Assembly (NCBI RefSeq): GCF_000473895.1
Contig: NZ_ASSJ01000004.1
Coordinates: 62,001 to 126,000 of the forward strand
Reading direction: 5' to 3'
Length of the DNA stretch: 64,000 nucleotides
Origin: Rubidibacter lacunae KORDI 51-2
Lineage (GTDB): Bacteria; Cyanobacteriota; Cyanobacteriia; Cyanobacteriales; Rubidibacteraceae
Position 1 is the first letter of the stretch. Each line of letters starts with the position of its first letter. Under the pieces are notes generated by a model. That model was not told where the DNA came from and did not search any database. It was given only the letters and a program-made list of their open reading frames with translations. This document shows, in pieces, positions 9,339 through 17,884 of the stretch. The position numbers and the translations under genes are program-made.

Positions 9339-9596
9339 CTACTTTTCCAGTCGCACTACGTACCACTGCAGGTATTCGCCGGGACCTGGATCGAACTCGC
9401 AAGACGTCGACAGGAGGTGATGAGCTTGTTCGGAAACGGTTGCAAATTTCTGAAGATCGCGCGGCAAATCGTCCTGGCGATCGCTTAGGATGCCGGTCAG
9501 TTTCTCTAACAATTCGGCCGCGCTGAGAAATTGCTCGGGTTGTCCGGTTTCGAGCACGACATAGCCGTCCTCTTGATACATAATGGGGTCTGGCAT
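9339..9596 (-). CDS. CRR7-like (chlororespiratory reduction 7) protein
   Basis: 85 residues. The pattern MYQEDGYVVLETGQPEQFL, AELLEKL, LPRDLQKF and the C-terminus GPGEYLQWYVVRLEK fits the small CRR7 family of cyanobacteria and chloroplasts. In plants CRR7 is needed for assembly of the NDH-1 complex of cyclic electron flow. The role here is inferred from the family. The protein has no membrane segment and would be soluble in cytoplasm or at the thylakoid surface. It stands alone between convergent and divergent neighbours. Confidence 0.65.
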   Translation of the reverse strand: MPDPIMYQEDGYVVLETGQPEQFLSAAELLEKLTGILSDRQDDLPRDLQKFATVSEQAHHLLSTSCEFDPGPGEYLQWYVVRLEK

Positions 9597-9785
9597 GGCG
9601 TTCGGTCCCGCTCGGAACGCCCATCAGTCTAGCATTGCTGCTGCTGTTGCTCCGCCACAAATGCCTCAGCCACGGCCCTTACTAAGGTCCTCCAAAAGTA
9701 TCAATACGAGAATCGGTGCGGAAGACAGTAGACTCAATGCCGGCTCGATTCCATTTCGCGCACGCACACTTCTACGACCAAACTC

Positions 9786-11189
9786 ATGAGCAATACTCGC
9801 CGCGAGCGCGATTCGATGGGCGATCGCGAATTGCCAGCAGATGTTTACTACGGCATCCAAACGCTCCGCGCAAGGGAAAACTTTCCGATTAGCGGTCTCA
9901 GACCGCTGCCAATATACGTCGATGCATTTCTGTTGCTCAAAAAAGCGACTGCGATTGCCAATGGCGACCTCGGTTGCATTCCTCCCGAAGTCAGCGCAGC
10001 GATCGCCCGGGCAGCAGACGACATCCTTAGCGGTCAACTCCGAGATCAGTTTGTTGTTGATGTTTATCAAGCTGGGGCGGGCACGTCTCACCACATGAAC
10101 GTCAACGAAGTGCTAGCCAACCGCGCCCTGGAGATTCTCGGTGCGGAGAAAGGTGATTACAAACGCGTTAGTCCCAACGACAGTGTCAACTACGGTCAGT
10201 CCACCAACGACACGGTGCCCACGGCCATTCGCATCGGCAGCTTGTTGGCTCTGGAGCATTCCCTCTATCCGGGATTGCACGACGCGATCGCCGCCCTAGA
10301 TGAAAAATCCCTCGCCTTCCGCAACCTGGTGCGCTCCGGTCGCACGCACTTGCAAGATGCCGTCCCCGTGCGCCTCGGCGAAACCTTCCACGCGTGGAGC
10401 CAGATCCTCCGCGACCACCGCACGCGCATCGAGCAAGCGGCAACGGACTTGCAGCAGCTCGGCATCGGCGGCAGCGCCACCGGCACGGGATTGAATACTC
10501 ACCCGCAGTATCGCGATCGCGTCGTAGCGCTGCTAAGCGAATTCCTCGGGCAACCGCTGCAAAGCGCACCGAATCTGATGGCTGCGATGCAAAGCATGGC
10601 ACCGTTCGTGCGCGTGTCCGGGTCGCTCCGCAACCTCGCGCAGGACTTAGCAAAGATTTCCCACGACCTGCGGCTGTTGGATTCGGGACCGAAAACTGGC
10701 TTCAAGGAAATTCAACTGCCGCCCGTGCAGCCGGGCTCGTCGATCATGCCGGGTAAATACAACCCGGTCATTGCCGAGATGATGACGATGGTGTGCTTCC
10801 AGGTTATGGGCTTTGACAGTGCGATCGCCCTGGCTGCCCAAGCCGGTCAGCTCGAACTCAACATCACGATGCCGCTGATCGCCTACAACCTCATTCACAG
10901 CATCGAAATCCTCGGCAGTGCTCTATCGGTGCTTGCCGAGAAATGCCTGCGCGGCATCGAAGCCCGACGCGATCGCTGCCGCGACTATGCCGAAGCTAGT
11001 CTGGCACTTGTAACGGCGCTGAATCCCCACATCGGCTATCTCAACGCTGCTGACGTGGCTAAAGAGTCGCTGGCAACGGGCAAATCGATCCGCGCGATCG
11101 TGCTGGAGCGCAATTTGATGAGCGCCGAAGCGTTAGCCCAAGTGTTGGATCTCGAAGCGATGAGCGCACCCCACGGATTGCCAAACTAG
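9786..11189 (+). CDS. aspA: Aspartate ammonia-lyase (aspartase/fumarase superfamily)
   Basis: 467 residues. Aspartase converts L-aspartate to fumarate and ammonia in the cytoplasm. The superfamily signature GSSIMPGKYNPV near residue 318 carries the catalytic Ser loop. The choice of aspartase over fumarase rests on the N-terminal ERDSMGDRELPADVYYGIQT, on QAGAGTSHHMNVNEVLANRA, on QSTNDTVPTA, and on the C-terminal LNPHIGY and TGKSIRAIVLER pattern, which are closer to AspA. Fumarase C remains the alternative. The Tyr in GKYNP is unusual, since most members have Val. Length is normal. Start ATG 9786 fits the family N-terminus. Confidence 0.8.
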   Translation: MSNTRRERDSMGDRELPADVYYGIQTLRARENFPISGLRPLPIYVDAFLLLKKATAIANGDLGCIPPEVSAAIARAADDILSGQLRDQFVVDVYQAGAGTSHHMNVNEVLANRALEILGAEKGDYKRVSPNDSVNYGQSTNDTVPTAIRIGSLLALEHSLYPGLHDAIAALDEKSLAFRNLVRSGRTHLQDAVPVRLGETFHAWSQILRDHRTRIEQAATDLQQLGIGGSATGTGLNTHPQYRDRVVALLSEFLGQPLQSAPNLMAAMQSMAPFVRVSGSLRNLAQDLAKISHDLRLLDSGPKTGFKEIQLPPVQPGSSIMPGKYNPVIAEMMTMVCFQVMGFDSAIALAAQAGQLELNITMPLIAYNLIHSIEILGSALSVLAEKCLRGIEARRDRCRDYAEASLALVTALNPHIGYLNAADVAKESLATGKSIRAIVLERNLMSAEALAQVLDLEAMSAPHGLPN

Positions 11190-11302
11190 GACCTCAAACT
11201 GGCGAACGTGCATCGCGCGCGGGCGATCGCCGGTTGGCTACCAGCAAGTGCATGCCGACCTCAACCAGCCCGTTACCCGCAACCCAAACTGCGCAGCGGG
11301 GG

Positions 11303-12097
11303 TTAAGACCCGGTCTTGGCGGCCGGTCGGAAGAGATGTGCGTGTTGTGGATGATACAGGTGCGATCGCGCGGCGGTGAGTCCATTCAATGCAGGGCTGA
11401 TGAGGTATAGCGTCGTGCGAATAAACTGCTCTAACTGACTAACCGCAGCCATATGTGCTAGCGACGTAACGCGAATTTTCTCGTCCGGCCAGCCGAGACG
11501 GTAGCAGATGGCAACGGGAGTATCGGCTGGATAGTGAAGCAGCAGCTGCGCTTGCGCGGTCTCGACGTGCCGCGCTGCCAGATACAATGCCAAACTCGCG
11601 CGGTGAGCAGCTAGCGACGACAGTTCCTCAGCTGCCGGTACCGCCGATGCCCGGCCGCTCGGTCGCGTCAAGATAATCGTTTGCACCAGCTCGGGGACGG
11701 TCAGTTCCACACCGAGCTTTGCCGCAGCATCCTGAAAGGCGCTGATGCCCGGAATCAACTCGTAGGAGACTCCAGCCTTGGCGAGGGCGCGCGTCTGTTC
11801 GTGAACGGCACTATAAAGCGTCAGGTCACCCGAATGAACTCGCGCAACAGACAAGCCCGCGCGCACGCGATCGATCATGAGCGGCACGATCGCCTCCAGC
11901 GTCAGACTGCCCGTCCTCACGCGTTCGGCATCGGCACGGGCATCAGCAAAAATCTGCGGCGGCACCAGCGAGTCGGCATAGACGATAACATCAGCACGAT
12001 CGATCGTGCGTTTGGCTTTCAGCGCGAGCAGCTCCGGGTCGCCCGGTCCGGCTCCCACAAAATAGACGGCTGGCGCGAGCGCTGCAGGTGCAGACAT
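11303..12097 (-). CDS. cobM: Precorrin-4 C(11)-methyltransferase
   Basis: 264 residues. This SAM-dependent enzyme methylates C-11 of precorrin-4 (or cobalt-precorrin-4) in corrin ring synthesis for cobalamin. The tetrapyrrole methylase fold is visible: VYFVGAGPGDPELLALKAKR at the N-terminus, YADSLV, RVHSGDLTLYSAVHEQ, YELIPGISAFQDAAA with the PGISAF motif, then TIILTRPSGR. The C-terminus (HLYHPQHAHLFRP) matches CobM proteins. Another cobalamin gene, cobQ, lies at 35.6 kb but is not linked. It is divergent from the metal sensor gene. Confidence 0.92.
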   Translation of the reverse strand: MSAPAALAPAVYFVGAGPGDPELLALKAKRTIDRADVIVYADSLVPPQIFADARADAERVRTGSLTLEAIVPLMIDRVRAGLSVARVHSGDLTLYSAVHEQTRALAKAGVSYELIPGISAFQDAAAKLGVELTVPELVQTIILTRPSGRASAVPAAEELSSLAAHRASLALYLAARHVETAQAQLLLHYPADTPVAICYRLGWPDEKIRVTSLAHMAAVSQLEQFIRTTLYLISPALNGLTAARSHLYHPQHAHLFRPAAKTGS

Positions 12098-12235
12098 GGT
12101 AGATAAGGTAGTACGGAGCGAGTGCAGCTACACGTTAACAGGTCTCCAAGCAACGAGCCCGTTGCCAATCGGCGATCGCCACGCCAGAACCGACTTACCT
12201 GGGAATAGATTTGGTGGCGATCGAGCAACCGAGCC

Positions 12236-12259
12236 GGAGCCCATTCAGGGAGCCCATTC
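12236..12259. repeat. Two 11-bp direct repeats upstream of the metal sensor gene
   Basis: GGAGCCCATTC occurs at 12236-12246 and again at 12249-12259, a 13-bp period, in the 268-bp gap between cobM and the CsoR-family gene. Such spacing could mark an operator, but it does not match the G-tract sites known for CsoR/RcnR proteins. Confidence 0.3.
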
Positions 12260-12365
12260 GGAGTTCGGTGTGGTTGTTCCACTCGATTGTTAGGATCGAA
12301 TCGCCTCAGGCAGCCCACGCATGTGAAATCGTGTCTGCCTGGCGTCTTCGTTGCAGTGCAAACTT

Positions 12366-12755
12366 ATGACCAAAGCCGACTCTCACCGCGATCGCGTGAA
12401 CGCCCATCGCGCTCCCGCCCACTCGAGCGACCCCGAGGCGATCGCGGCTGATGCAGATTCGCCCCACACCCATGCCCATGCTCACGTCCACGACCCCGAG
12501 TCACTGCGCCGCATCGTTAACCGCCTGTCGCGGCTGGAGGGACACATTCGCGGGGTGAAGTCGATGGTTGCCGATAGCCGTCCGTGTCCAGAAGTGCTGA
12601 TGCAAATTGCTGCTGTTCGCGGCGCACTCGATCGCGTGGCGCGCATGATCCTCGACGAACACCTCAGCGAATGCATCGCCCGGGCTGCTGAGGAAGGCAA
12701 CATCGAATCGGAAATTGAAGAACTCAAAGCCGCACTCGATCGCTTCTTCCCCTAG
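12366..12755 (+). CDS. CsoR/RcnR-family metal-sensing repressor (InrS-like)
   Basis: 129 residues from the ATG at 12366. The DUF156 all-helical core starts at RIVNRLSRLEGHIRGV. Metal ligands are visible as Cys74 (RPCPEV), His99 and Cys103 (DEHLSEC), the Cys-His-Cys fingerprint of copper (CsoR) and nickel (InrS) sensors. An N-terminal extension of about 45 residues holds alternating histidines at 34, 36, 38, 40 and 42 (HTHAHAHVH). The cyanobacterial nickel sensor InrS also uses an N-terminal His, so Ni(II) sensing is a fair inference, but Cu(I) or Co cannot be excluded. Metal binding would release the protein from its operator. No efflux pump gene is adjacent. Confidence 0.8.
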   Translation: MTKADSHRDRVNAHRAPAHSSDPEAIAADADSPHTHAHAHVHDPESLRRIVNRLSRLEGHIRGVKSMVADSRPCPEVLMQIAAVRGALDRVARMILDEHLSECIARAAEEGNIESEIEELKAALDRFFP

Positions 12756-12829
12756 TGCTGGGCCAAGCAAACTGCTGAGAAACGGGCGATAATCGGGACG
12801 TTTCTTCCCTGAGCTAATACTCCTCCACC

Positions 12830-13600
12830 ATGCACCGCCTGCTCCAGCACGTTCGCATCTCAATCCTTACCCTAACTGCGATCGCTTGCCTGATCGGCGC
12901 CCTCTGCTGGGTTAGTCCGGCGATCGCCGCCGCTGCGGGGTCCGGTCCCCAACTCGAGCGCCAAGTCCTAGAAGTCATCCGCGCGCACCCGGAGGCAATT
13001 GTCGAGGCATTGCAGGCTTTTCAGGTACGGGAACGCCAGAAAATCGACCGCGTTCGGCAAGCCTTTCTTCAGCAACTGCAGACCGAACCAGCCGCCATCA
13101 TCGGTGCGTCTCCTGCCACTGACGCAATTGACTCGCGATTGGTTGTCGTGGAGTTCTCGGATTTTCAATGTCCGTTTTGCGCCCGCCTGCACGATACACT
13201 CGATGAGTTTCTAGCGCAACACGGCGACGACGTAACCCTGGTTTACAAGCACTATCCCCTCGCGTCCCTTCACCCGCAGGCGATCGCAGCGGCCCGAGCA
13301 GCTTGGGCAGCGCAGCAGCAAGGACGGTTCTGGCCGTATCACGATGCTCTTTTCGCGCGGGCAGGCAACCTTGACGCAGATGCCTTCACTGCAATTGCCC
13401 GCGACCTCGGCTTGGATCTAGAACGCTTCGAGCGCGATCGGGCTTCAGGGGAAGCTGGAGTGGCGATCGAGCGGGATGTGGAGCTGGGCAACGAGCTGGG
13501 CGTGCGCGGAACCCCCTTTTTAGCGATCGGCAGCGAGATTTTTGAAGGTGCCGTCAGCACAGACGAGCTCGAAACGGCCTTGGCTGCCGCGCGCGGTTGA
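12830..13600 (+). CDS. DsbA-like thiol oxidoreductase, exported
   Basis: 256 residues. An N-terminal hydrophobic signal (residues 9-33, ending SPAIAAAAG) indicates periplasmic or thylakoid-lumen location. A helical segment with a long charged helix (RERQKIDRVRQAF) precedes the thioredoxin-fold domain. The active site is C114-P-F-C117 in FSDFQCPFCARLH, and the cis-Pro loop is GVRGTPFLAIG near residue 229. YKHYPL, HPQAIAAARAAWAA and FWPYHDALF fit the DSBA domain of the BdbD/DsbA-like group. It would form or shuffle disulphides in exported proteins. No DsbB/VKOR partner is in view. Confidence 0.85.
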   Translation: MHRLLQHVRISILTLTAIACLIGALCWVSPAIAAAAGSGPQLERQVLEVIRAHPEAIVEALQAFQVRERQKIDRVRQAFLQQLQTEPAAIIGASPATDAIDSRLVVVEFSDFQCPFCARLHDTLDEFLAQHGDDVTLVYKHYPLASLHPQAIAAARAAWAAQQQGRFWPYHDALFARAGNLDADAFTAIARDLGLDLERFERDRASGEAGVAIERDVELGNELGVRGTPFLAIGSEIFEGAVSTDELETALAAARG

Positions 13601-13769
13601 GCGGACCGCTGGCACGAAGGCAAACGAGAGTAGACGCTGTCTGAAGCACCGTACCGACACATTGCGAGATGGGCGATCGCCGTGGGAGCGATTGCTCGAG
13701 ACCGTCGCGAACTGAACGCAGTAATATGTCGGTGTTTTTGCTCTCAACACTTAATATCGCGCACGGGTG

Positions 13770-15440
13770 ATGGACCAACTTCTCTACTCGCTGGTGGCCG
13801 TAGTTCCGATCGCAACCGTATTTTTGTTGTTGATCGTCGCCAGACAGCCGGCCGGTCGCGCGATGCCGCTTGCCTATGCCGTTACGGTTGGCATTTCGCT
13901 GTTCGTCTGGCAAGTTCCCTTCTCACAAGTGGCAGCATCAGGCGTTCAAGGACTAGTCGCTGCGGGGGAAATTCTTTACATCGTCTTTGGAGCTATCTTG
14001 CTCCTCAACACCTTGCAAGAATCTGGCGCGATCGCCTCCATTCGTCAGAGTTTGCTGGGCGTCTCGCGCGATCGGCGAGTACAGGTCGCGATCGTTGCTT
14101 GGCTCTTCGGCAGCTTCATCGAAGGAGCATCGGGGTTCGGTACGCCTGCCGTGATTGCAGTACCGTTGTTAGTTGCGATCGGCTTCCCTGCGATGGCTGC
14201 TGTAATTTCCGCGCTCATCATCCAAAGTACGCCTTCTAGCTTTGGTGCGGTTGGAACGCCAATTATCATCGGTGTTGATGCTGGACTGGAGGGCGTGTCG
14301 GCAGTCGAACAACAGCTTGCCAACTTAGGGTTGACCCAACCCGAGTATCTAAAGGTTATCGGACAATGGGCGGGAGTCTTTCACGGTATCGTCGGTACGT
14401 TTCTGCCGTTAGTTTTGGTTGTCGTCCTGACAACAGGCTTTGGCGCTCGCAAATCAGTTGCCGATGGTCTAGCAGCTTGGAAGTTTGCCTTATTTGCAGG
14501 GTTGTCATTCACGATTCCCTATACGCTAACGGCGTGGTTTATAGGTCCGGAGTTTCCTACCTTGATTGGCGGCTTAGTTGGACTGGGGATTGTGGTTCCG
14601 GCTGCGCGCAGCGGTTTTTTGGTCCCGGCTCAAACTTGGGACTTTCCCGATCGCGAGCAATGGCCCGAAAGTTGGTCTAGTGCTCGACCCGAAGGCAGAA
14701 TTAAGCCAGCCAGGACACTGATGCCAGCATACAAAGCCTGGCTTCCCTACGTGCTGCTGGGCTTGATTTTAATGCTGACGCGTTTTGAGTTTCTGCCAAT
14801 CCGCGGTTGGCTCCAGTCCGCGACCTACACCTGGAGCAATATTTTCGGCACCGAAGTCACGGCGAGAACGCAGCCGTTTTATTTGCCGCCAACGGTGTTC
14901 CTGATTGTGGTTGCAATCACTTACTTCGTCCACGACATGCAGCCCAGTGCCATGCATCGAGCCGTATTGCGCGCTTTACCAATGCTGCAAAAAACTGTTT
15001 TGGCACTGGGTGCGGCGGTGCTGATGGCTAGAACATTTATCAATTCTGGCGTTAACACTGCCGGGTTGAACAGCATGCCATTAACCTTGGCGAACGGCAT
15101 GTCGAATATTACCGGACTGACGTGGCCGTTTTTTGCCCCGTTTGTCGGCAACATTGGCTCGTTTGTTGCCGGCAGCGTGACAGTCAGCAACATGATGTTT
15201 TCGCTCTTTCAGTTTGGGGTAGCCCTCCAAATTGGCGTGACAACTGCAGCAATCTTGGGCTTGCAATGTATCGGTGCCTCGGCAGGCAATATCATCTGTG
15301 TTTCCAATATCGTTGCTGCCGAAGCAACAGTTGGTCTTGCCGGTTGCGAGGGACTGCTGATGCGCAAAGTGTTGCTGCCAACCATCTATTACACGGTCTT
15401 TGCAGGCTTGCTGGGCGTGCTATTTCTGCTCGTCTTCTAA
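13770..15440 (+). CDS. lctP: L-lactate permease family transporter
   Basis: 556 residues with at least 12 hydrophobic segments, in the inner membrane. LctP carriers import lactate (and often glycolate) with protons. The family signatures are FGSFIEGASGFGTPAVIAVP near residue 113, LIIQSTPSSFGAVGTPI near 150, and GNIGSFVAGSVTVSNMMF, QCIGASAGN and ICVSN in the C-terminal half. The ATG at 13770 follows an in-frame GTG at 13767; the ATG is preferred. No lactate dehydrogenase gene is adjacent. In a phototroph glycolate is a plausible physiological substrate, but this is inference. Confidence 0.9.
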   Translation: MDQLLYSLVAVVPIATVFLLLIVARQPAGRAMPLAYAVTVGISLFVWQVPFSQVAASGVQGLVAAGEILYIVFGAILLLNTLQESGAIASIRQSLLGVSRDRRVQVAIVAWLFGSFIEGASGFGTPAVIAVPLLVAIGFPAMAAVISALIIQSTPSSFGAVGTPIIIGVDAGLEGVSAVEQQLANLGLTQPEYLKVIGQWAGVFHGIVGTFLPLVLVVVLTTGFGARKSVADGLAAWKFALFAGLSFTIPYTLTAWFIGPEFPTLIGGLVGLGIVVPAARSGFLVPAQTWDFPDREQWPESWSSARPEGRIKPARTLMPAYKAWLPYVLLGLILMLTRFEFLPIRGWLQSATYTWSNIFGTEVTARTQPFYLPPTVFLIVVAITYFVHDMQPSAMHRAVLRALPMLQKTVLALGAAVLMARTFINSGVNTAGLNSMPLTLANGMSNITGLTWPFFAPFVGNIGSFVAGSVTVSNMMFSLFQFGVALQIGVTTAAILGLQCIGASAGNIICVSNIVAAEATVGLAGCEGLLMRKVLLPTIYYTVFAGLLGVLFLLVF

Positions 15441-15908
15441 CGGAGCCAGGACTTACATAGCCGGGATTGACAACTTTACCGTATTGGCTGAGATCTCGTT
15501 TCGGGAGACCCTTGCCCCACGAATAATATCTCTACCAGTGCCTCCACTGCCCGGCAAAAATCATCTTCTCCTGCCTTTAACCTGACCCCTCATCTGCCGC
15601 GACATCGAGCTGATGATGTACTATCGCGGGATAAAGATCGTGCAAATCAAAGTTTTTTTGCGACAGATAGACTTACTCCCTGCGTTGAACCTGAAGGTTC
15701 GACGTCGGGGCACATGGACCCTTTATGGGCGGTGGAGCGGCTCGGGGGCGAGCAGCTCACAATCATACGGATGAACTCAATACAGGAGTATGTCCTAGCC
15801 ACGCGATCGCCGTGTCAAAGCACTCTGGGGAACGATCGCCTGACTTCGCTGTACTGATACGATCTTACCGATCCCCTTCAGTTCGCGCGCCAACCGCCCC
15901 CATTCGCG
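15441..15908. other. 468-base intergenic region, no gene recognised
   Basis: Short frames (such as 15725-15919) have no coding character. A GGTTCGA near 15696 resembles a tRNA T-loop, but no tRNA can be folded around it. The last 100 bases are the likely promoter region of the 15909 gene. Confidence 0.5.
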
Positions 15909-17504
15909 ATGAACACTAGCAAGCAACTAACCCAACCGCAAAACCACGGCAAACGCAATTACTTGCTGTGGGTGGAGCGTGCCCTTGCCACCCTCGCGCT
16001 AGCCAACCTTGGGCTGGTGCTATTCGACTTAAGCTACGTACCGTTCCGCAACTTCTACTGGCGCGAGTTTCCACTACTCGTAAACGGGTTCGCCTATTTA
16101 CCCAAGTCAACGTTTGCTATTAGTCACACGCCCAAAATCGTCACGCTCTACGAATGGACGGTCGAGATGATGCCGCAGCCCTTGCTCGACCTGCCGCTGC
16201 TCCCGCCGCTGCTCGATCGAGGTTATGACTACATAAAGGGCATCAACGCCCATCCAGAAACCATCAAGTACTTGCAAACGGTCGACCAGCTCGAAGAGCA
16301 ATTGCTAGAAACGGGGTTGCTCTCGCCGGAGACTGATGAAATCTTGGCAAGCCTGCAAGCGCAAAGTAGCATTATCATCCGTACCAACCCGTTTGAGCTG
16401 GCTGGTAAAACTGGTACCCTCGAAACGATTAAAAGCCGGATGCGCGAGCACGTTGGGACCGCATCGGCAGAGGCCGCCTTCGATACATTCTGGACGGCAC
16501 GTTATCTCAAAAGCCAGGACTACGAAAAGCAAATTGCTTTCTTTAAGTCGGACATCGCACCGCTCATTCGGACCAACTTCCTGCGGGCAATTGACCCCGA
16601 TACGGGCGGATTCATCGATCGCTTCGCGCTGCTCGACATTCCATTTGCCATATTCTTCGCGTTTGAGTTTTTCATTCGCACGTACTTCATACACCGCCGT
16701 CACACGGGTCTACGCTGGATTGACGGTATGTTGTGGCGTTGGTACGACGTGTTTCTCTTTATTCCAATTTTGCGTTGGCTGCGAGTCATCCCGGTAACAA
16801 TCCGCTGCAATCAATCCGGCTTGCTCGATCTCGAAGCCGTTCAGCGTCAAACGTCCCAAGGATTCGTTGCGGGTATTGCCGAAGACATCACCGAAGTAGT
16901 GGTCGTCCAGACGATCGACCAACTGCAGGGAGGACTCAAGCGCGGTGACTTAGCCCGCATCCTGACCCGCGGCAGCGATCGCGCCTACGTCGATCTAAAC
17001 GAAACCAACGAGGTCGGTGAACTTGCTAGGCTCTTTGGCGAATTAGCCGTCCATCGGATATTGCCGAAGGTGCGTCCGGATATCGAAGCGCTGATTCGCT
17101 ACAACGTCGAAAAAACCTTCTATCAATCGCCCGCCTATGAGAGATTAAGGACAATTCCGGCGTTCAACCGTCTCGAACACCAGATTTCCGAAAATCTCGT
17201 TCGTCAGCTTTATCAAGTCGCCTACGGGTTACTCGTTGCAGCCATTGAAGAAGACCCGGCTGCTGACGAACTGATCGAGAAGTTGGGTGCGAGCGTTACC
17301 GAAGCCGTGTCGTCGGAGATGCAAACCCAGCAAACGCTAGATCGTATCCAAACGCTACTGAACGACCTACTCGAAGAAATCAAGGTCAACTATGTCGAGC
17401 AGCTATCGACCCAAAGTGTGGAAGACCTATTAGAACAAACGCGCAAATTGCGTCAAGCTGCTCGCACCTCGAAGCAGGCAGGGAGGGTTGCAGACTCAAG
17501 CTAA
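15909..17504 (+). CDS. Large cyanobacterial membrane protein of unknown function
   Basis: 531 residues. One membrane helix lies near residues 25-45 (LATLALANLGLVLFDLSYV). A soluble helical segment with a Glu/Gln-rich stretch follows. A membrane pair near 236-300 reads LDIPFAIFFAFEFFIRTYF then WYDVFLFIPILRWLRVIPV. The last of these, with Arg at three-residue steps, resembles an S3-S4 voltage-sensor hairpin, but no pore domain follows. The C-terminal 230 residues are soluble and helical, with a coiled-coil tendency near 440-510. The family appears conserved in cyanobacteria, and I know of no assigned function. It is monocistronic by spacing. Confidence 0.7.
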   Translation: MNTSKQLTQPQNHGKRNYLLWVERALATLALANLGLVLFDLSYVPFRNFYWREFPLLVNGFAYLPKSTFAISHTPKIVTLYEWTVEMMPQPLLDLPLLPPLLDRGYDYIKGINAHPETIKYLQTVDQLEEQLLETGLLSPETDEILASLQAQSSIIIRTNPFELAGKTGTLETIKSRMREHVGTASAEAAFDTFWTARYLKSQDYEKQIAFFKSDIAPLIRTNFLRAIDPDTGGFIDRFALLDIPFAIFFAFEFFIRTYFIHRRHTGLRWIDGMLWRWYDVFLFIPILRWLRVIPVTIRCNQSGLLDLEAVQRQTSQGFVAGIAEDITEVVVVQTIDQLQGGLKRGDLARILTRGSDRAYVDLNETNEVGELARLFGELAVHRILPKVRPDIEALIRYNVEKTFYQSPAYERLRTIPAFNRLEHQISENLVRQLYQVAYGLLVAAIEEDPAADELIEKLGASVTEAVSSEMQTQQTLDRIQTLLNDLLEEIKVNYVEQLSTQSVEDLLEQTRKLRQAARTSKQAGRVADSS

Positions 17505-17694
17505 GGGAAAACCGAAAAAATGGAACAGGAACAAACCGATATACCGGCTGAGCACAAATAGCTCGGACTCAAGCCAAAGCGGGCTTGTGATGTCAAAGTT
17601 CTCGTTTGCAACAAGCGTACGAGCCCTGGAATAACCATTTGTAAAGGCAACAGTTGCAGCTATCTAGCAATAGTACGGAAAAACGAACGCGTGT

Positions 17695-17798
17695 TTTCGG
17701 AAAACCTCACTAATGCCCTTGTTCGAGGGGGGGACAACGGCAGCGAAAGCGCAGCGTTACGGGAAGACGACCGCCCCCTTTCGGGAAACCTCACTGCC
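17695..17798 (+). promoter_or_regulatory. Direct repeats in the hsp20 upstream region
   Basis: TTTCGGAAAACCTCACT starts at 17695 and TTTCGGGAAACCTCACT at 17779, 17 bases with one mismatch, 84 bp apart. Between them GAGGGGGGGAC and CCGCCCCCTT could pair as a hairpin. No CIRCE palindrome was found upstream of hsp20, so the repeats are candidate operator or leader elements. Confidence 0.35.
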
Positions 17799-17847
17799 AA
17801 AATCACGAGCCCTTGCGAGTATGAAGTTGTTCGCCACGAGGCACTTA

Positions 17848-17884
17848 AACCTTACGCGATAGCAACTAAATGGAGGTTCGTACC
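17848..17884 (+). promoter_or_regulatory. Possible RNA thermometer hairpin masking the hsp20 ribosome binding site
   Basis: AACCTT (17848-17853) can pair with GGAGGTT's GAGGTT portion (17873-17878), which includes the ribosome binding site GGAGG seven to twelve bases before the ATG. The loop is 19 bases. Short fourU-like or single-hairpin thermometers are known in cyanobacterial hsp17 leaders. The stem is only six pairs with one G-U, so melting at modest heat is plausible. Confidence 0.4.

Noticed and set aside
9786-11189. Fumarase C assignment
   Set aside because: N-terminal and mid-protein motifs fit aspartase better, although the superfamily signature alone cannot separate them.
15690-15710. 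GGTTCGA resembling a tRNA T-loop
   Set aside because: No acceptor stem, anticodon arm or D-loop can be placed at the required distances.
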